The position numbers and the translations under genes were made by a program. The notes beneath the pieces were generated by a model. It was not told the DNA's origin. It saw only the letters and a list, made by a program, of their open reading frames with translations, and did no database searches. Below, piece after piece: positions 21,701-27,700 of a DNA stretch of 34,659 nt. This stretch comes from Alteromonadaceae bacterium (lineage in GTDB: Bacteria; Pseudomonadota; Gammaproteobacteria; Pseudomonadales; Cellvibrionaceae): assembly GCA_002746115.1 (NCBI GenBank), contig NVXL01000035.1, positions 1 to 34,659 of the forward strand, given 5' to 3'. Position 1 is the first letter of the stretch, and each line of letters begins with the position of its first letter.

Positions 21701-24700
21701 GTAATACAATAGTGGCGTGCACAACGGCGTGAATCGGACCAAACTGATCCGTAATAGTTTGCTGAGCGGCGTATAAAGCATGTACTTTACTCGCATCCGC
21801 TTGTAGATACATGGGCCGAATGCCAAGTTCAGCTAATCGATCAATATCCGCTTTAATACGCTCATCCAGGGGCCGCCGCCCTAGCCACACTACCTGAGTT
21901 TGGTAATGGTTAATTAACCATTCACTCCACGCCACACCCAGTCCGCCAGCACCGCCAATAATTAAATACACCCCGCCTTTACGAATCACCGGTGGTTTAT
22001 TACCTTTGTGCGATGAGGGAATACGTAAAACTTGCCAAGATTTACTGAGCCATTCGCCATTACGATAAATACGCGTTTGCGCTTGTGGGTGAAAAGGAAA
22101 GCGTAGCATTTGAATTAATGGCCAGCGCTCGGCTTCGCCCATATCTAAAATGCGCAACTTCCAAGCGGGGAATTCTTTTGCCATGGCGCCTGCAAATCCA
22201 TGCACACTTGCATGCGCGGCTCGCACCCGATCACCAAAATGTACGCCCTGGGTAAAGCTCGTAATTAGGGTCCATTCCAGAGGGCGCTGGTCTTGCCCCA
22301 GCTCGCATAAAGCTTTTACCAGGTTAAATAACTGCACAACACCGTAGGACTGCGCACTTGCGGTGGTGCTAGGCCCACGATTAGTTTTAGGCTCTTCAGG
22401 TGCAACCCAGACAATATGCTCAAGCGAGTCGCAATGATTAAGCCACTGCTGAATTTCATCGTCGGCAAGATCCGTCGGCGACATGCCGTCAATGTTGGTG
22501 TAATAGGTAAGGTTTTCAAAATAGAAGCAAAATAATTGACGGGCTCTCTCGCTAGTACTAATAATCACACTAGGCATGATTAGTTCGGCGTCGTCGTCAA
22601 TTTCATGTTGTGCGCTATGCCACGCGGGTATTAACGTTTGTAAATAAGCGCTTTGCTCGGACTTGGTAAGATTTTGTGCCTCTGTTTGAGCCGTCATGGG
22701 GCTCAGGTTGGCAGCTACGGCTCCGACGGGTGCGCGTTCATTCGAGCCTTGAGCAAGCGGCGGCTGAGGTTTGGCTTTACTCTGGTCTTTCTCGAGCACA
22801 CTTTGAGGAATATAAGCATCCACCCAACAATAATCTTTGGCAAATGCATAACTCGGTAAATGAATTCTCTGAGGCTGAAGTGAGCTATCTTCACCCCAGG
22901 CCGCTTGCCAATCAATCTCCTCGCCATTTAACCATTCCAATGCCGCTTGATGAGCTGCATCATCCACGTGCCATTTAGACGAGTCATGCAGCAAGGCCTG
23001 CTTATCAACGGATTTTGCTCCACCCCTACCAATCACATCTCTAAGCGCCGCTTGCAGGGTTTGACAACTACACGCCACAAAGGCAATACGCTCTACCATG
23101 GCATCTCGCCCGACTTGCAAGGTATAAGCTAGGTTCTTGCGACACACGGGCTCACTTGCTACAAAATCAGCCAATTGTTGAAGTTGCGCATCTAAGCGCG
23201 CAGGGGTTTTAGCCGATACGATAATAACGCTAGCAAGGCCACCTACATATTTATCACATTTCACATCCGGTGATTTTAAAAGCGACAGCTCGCCTTGAGC
23301 GCTTGCGGCATCGGGGTACTCCTCCAACACAACATGGGCATTGGTGCCACCAAAGCCAAATGAGCTAACCCCTGCCCGCCGAATATCCTCGGTTTGCCAA
23401 ACTCGCCCTTGCTGTAAAATATCAAAAGGCACGTCGCCAAAATCAATATATGGGTTAAGTTTATCGCAGTGCAAACTGCGCAATAAATAACGGTGTTTTA
23501 GCTGCAATACACTTTTAATCACACCCGCCATACCTGCGGCAATTTCGAGATGGCCAATATTGCTTTTTATTGAACCTAAGGCACAAACATTCGCTAGCTC
23601 CTCTGTGGGGGTTTGGCATAGCTGTTGATAGGCTTTTTTCAAGCCGTTAATTTCAATCGGGTCACCCAGTGCGGTTCCGGTGCCATGAGTTTCAATATAG
23701 CCAACGCTGGAAAAATCAATACCCGCTTTACGGTAGACGTCCACCAGTAAGGCGCTTTGTGCCTGGGGATTGGGCGAGGTAAGGGAATTAGCACGCCCAC
23801 CGTGATTAACCCCGCTGCTAAGAATAACGGCGTCAATCACATCACCATCGTGTTGGGCATTTTTAAGCGGCTTGAGTAAAATTACCGCTACGCCCTCGCC
23901 TCTTACATAACCGTCGGCATCGGCTGCAAAGGTTTTACAGCGCCCATCTTCACTTAGCATGCCCGCTTTATTAAAGCCAATATGTAGGTCTGGCGTGAGC
24001 ATGGTGTTCACGCCGCCAACTAGAGCCTGCTCGCACTCGCCGTTTTTAATGGCGTTAATGGCACGGTGCATTGCGACTAAAGAGGAGGAGCAGGCTGTCT
24101 CGATGGCTTCACTTGGACCATGTAAATCTAATAAATAGCTAATCCGGTTAGGTGCGACAGAGGGTACGTTACCGGTCGCACTAAAACCTTCAATCGCCGC
24201 ACCAAGGGATGCTGCAACGCCACTATAACCGCTGTCTTTAATCGCGAGAAAAACGCCGGTACGGCTGCCCGCTAGGGATTTACCGGCGTAGCCTGCATTT
24301 TCGATGGCGGCCCAGCAATGCTGCAATAACAAACGCTGCTGGGGGTCTATCCATTGGGCTTCTCGTGGTGAGATACCAAAAAATGTGGGATCAAAATCGG
24401 CCATGCCGTCGATAAATCCGCCCCATTTAATATTGCACTGATTATTCTGCTGTTGCGGGTCTCCGTAGTAGTCTCGCCAATCCCAACGGCTGATTGGAAT
24501 TTCATCAATACTGTGTTTTTCATTACGCAAGTTCTGCCATAAGCTATCGATATCCGGCGCATGAGGGAAGGCTCCGCTCATGCCGATAATGGCGATTTTG
24601 TTTTCTATATTTTTCCGGATTTCTGGATTTTCCGTACTGTCTGAGCTGTTATCTAAATAGCTGTCTGAACTGGTGTCTGAATTGGAGTCTAAATAGCTGT

Positions 24701-27700
24701 CTGAATTTGATTCTGAGTCGGCTTGTACGCTTGCTGCGGGGTTTTCATCTTCTGGCTTCGCTTGCGTAGCGCAGACAAGATCATAATATTCCTCAAGTAA
24801 ATACGCGCTAAAACTACTGATATTCGGGTATTCAAAAAATAACGGCGGACTAACATCGAGATGCCAACGCTCGTTAAGATCGATAGCAAATTCAGTAAAT
24901 GTAATCGAGTCAAAACCAAAATCACCAAAATCTGAGTCCAGATCCAGATCATGCTCGTCAATGTGCAAAATCTCGCTCGCCATCGCTGTTAATATCTGTT
25001 GCACTTGGCGTTTATCCGCGTCACTTGCGGTAATATTTGGCTGATTTTCTGGATCCGTATTATCAGTAATTTTGCTCACATCGTTATTTTCCGATTCTGT
25101 TTTTTTACTAGTCACTCCGCCAGTAACTACATCAGTAACAACACCAGCACCACCAGCAACACCCGTAAGGTCATCATCGACCTCTATTTCTGACGCCGAC
25201 AAATCGTAATTAATTAGGCGCTGAAGCACCTCGTCCTTATCCCCAACAGCCACCACCAACTGCGCCAATCCACTGTGATAACAATGGTATAGAGCCGACA
25301 ATCCCTGATCAGTCGTCATCGGCTGAATGCCCATTTGTCGGCGTAACCATCGCTCAGCACTAGCATCAACTTGCATGCCGCCATCGCGCCATAAAGGCCA
25401 ATTAATCGCTAAGGTGTGCCCACAACACTCACCGCGCTGACATCGCAGTTGACGCTGTTTTGCAAAGGCATCCATAAAAGCATTAGCGGCGGCATAATCG
25501 CACTGCCCGACGTTGCCATTTAAGGCGCTGACCGAGGAGAATAAAATAAAGAACTGTAAAGTATGCTGCTCTGCCAAAGCCCTATCGAGGTTAAGTGTGC
25601 CGCGAACTTTGGGTGCCAATACTTGGGTAAGACTGTCTGCGGTTTTTGCTTGTAAATAAGTATCATCAAGTAAACCCGCACTATGAATCACGCCGTCAAT
25701 GGCTCCTTGCCAAGATGGGATTCCCTTGAGTGCAGCGTACTGCTGATTCAGTTGCGTAATTAGCGTTTGCAGTGCTTCACCATCGCTCACGTCCACGCGG
25801 TAATAACGTACATTTACCCCTAGCGCCTGCACACTCGCCTGCTGTTGCGTTGGTAGCTCCGAGCGCCCGAGCAGCACTAAGTGGGCTTGCGGGGCATGAC
25901 GAAGGGCTTCTTTAGCGATAACTAAACCTAAACCTTTGGCGCCACCGGTAATAAGGTAGACACCATTATTTTTCCATAGTGGTTGATTAGCTTGTGTTGT
26001 TTTAAGTTTATCGAGTGTTTTTGGTTTATCTAGAGCTTGAAGTTTATCAAGTGACTGGAACCTTGCGACTTGCCTTTGGCCGTTTAAATAGCGAATATCT
26101 GTGTCGTGTTGCTGAGTTGCGTTTTGGTAAATACGCGCCGCAATCACTGGGGCATTGTCTTCCGGGGCAAGTAAAATAATCTGTGTGTGTAACTGTTTTT
26201 GCTCTTGCATAGCCGTTTTAAGCAGGGCGCTTAAACCTGCGAGCAATACATTGTCCCCCTGATCGACGATTAGAACCTGAATTAATCTAGGGCGATTTTT
26301 GGCTGTGCTATTTTTGGCTGTGCTATCTGTTACTGATGTTTTTTTCAAATAAGTTAACAAGCTCTGCGCATGCTGAGTAAAACTATCAGCAATATCGCCG
26401 CCACCGACTGTCGCTCGCCATGCCTGTATATCGACCGGTTCTTGCCTAGGGATTTCAGACAAGTTGTCAGTCGAATTGTCCGCGGCTAAATACGCCGCTA
26501 AATCGTGAGCGCGATGAACGGGGAAATCCAACAATATAACTTGATGCTGTAAATCCTCGGCCTTCGAAATTGACCTATTATCGTCCAACTCCGTGGCATC
26601 TACCCACTGAGGAGAAAAGTATAAACAAGGTACATCACTCGCCTTAGACATTAATTCTTCTCCTTTAAGTAAACTTTCATGCTTAGCATTGATATTTTTC
26701 TGTATTTTCACAGGTGAATTTTTTTGCAATAAATATTTCACGCTCACGGCACGGGCACAAAATCCGCGCAAGCTCACTAAGATTTTTCCATCGGCATCAC
26801 ACACGTCCATATCGGCACGGTAACTGCCGCCCTCTTGGCCGGGCACGCTCACTAAGCGCGTCCAAACCCAAGCAGCATTTTCTAGCCCTGCGTGCAATTG
26901 CATTTGTGTTAATGCAAATGGCAGCAATGCTTGTGGAGCCTGATTATTTTGTTGCGGCTGGGCATGTTGATATATGGCGAGTAAGGTTTGCAATGCGGCG
27001 TCGAGTAAGCCGGGATGTAGATCTACACCGATGGCGCTTGTCAAATCAGTCGATAATTGTAATTGCGCTATAGACTCTCCGGCTCCAAGCGCTAAGTGCT
27101 GAATACAGCGAAAATTTGGGCCATAATTCAAGCCCATTTTCGCAAAGGTTTGGTAGCACTGCTCGCCCGGCCAAACACCCTCAGTACAGCGAGATTTAAT
27201 TTCCTGTAGCATGACGGGAGCGAGTGGCGCCGCCCTAGGCTCACTAGGTAGATAACAAATATTTCCTTGTGAATATTCATTCGCATCAGTCTCGCCATCT
27301 AATATTTTCCAATGCAAGAACTCAGAGTCAGAGTCAGAGTCAGAGTCAGAGTCAGTCGAGCTTAGACACAATTGTAGGTCTGCGGGCGCCTCAGGGTGAA
27401 AAATACAAGGGCGAGACCACACTATATGTTTCCAGCAGACGGCACGAAAACTACCATCATCTGGATCTGGTGCTTTTACAGATAATTTCAGTGCCGCCAG
27501 CGCCATTTCTAAATAGGCCACTCCGGGTAACACCGGGCTAGCCTCTAATAAATGATCACGAAAAAAGAATTCATCACCGTTAAATTGACTGCTAAAACGT
27601 AAAGCCCCTAAAATCGATACATTGCGATGAAGCATTGGGTGTAAAAACGGATACGAAGCTAACGGCGACTGAGCTTCGGGGCTTTTATTCTCAGAAGACA

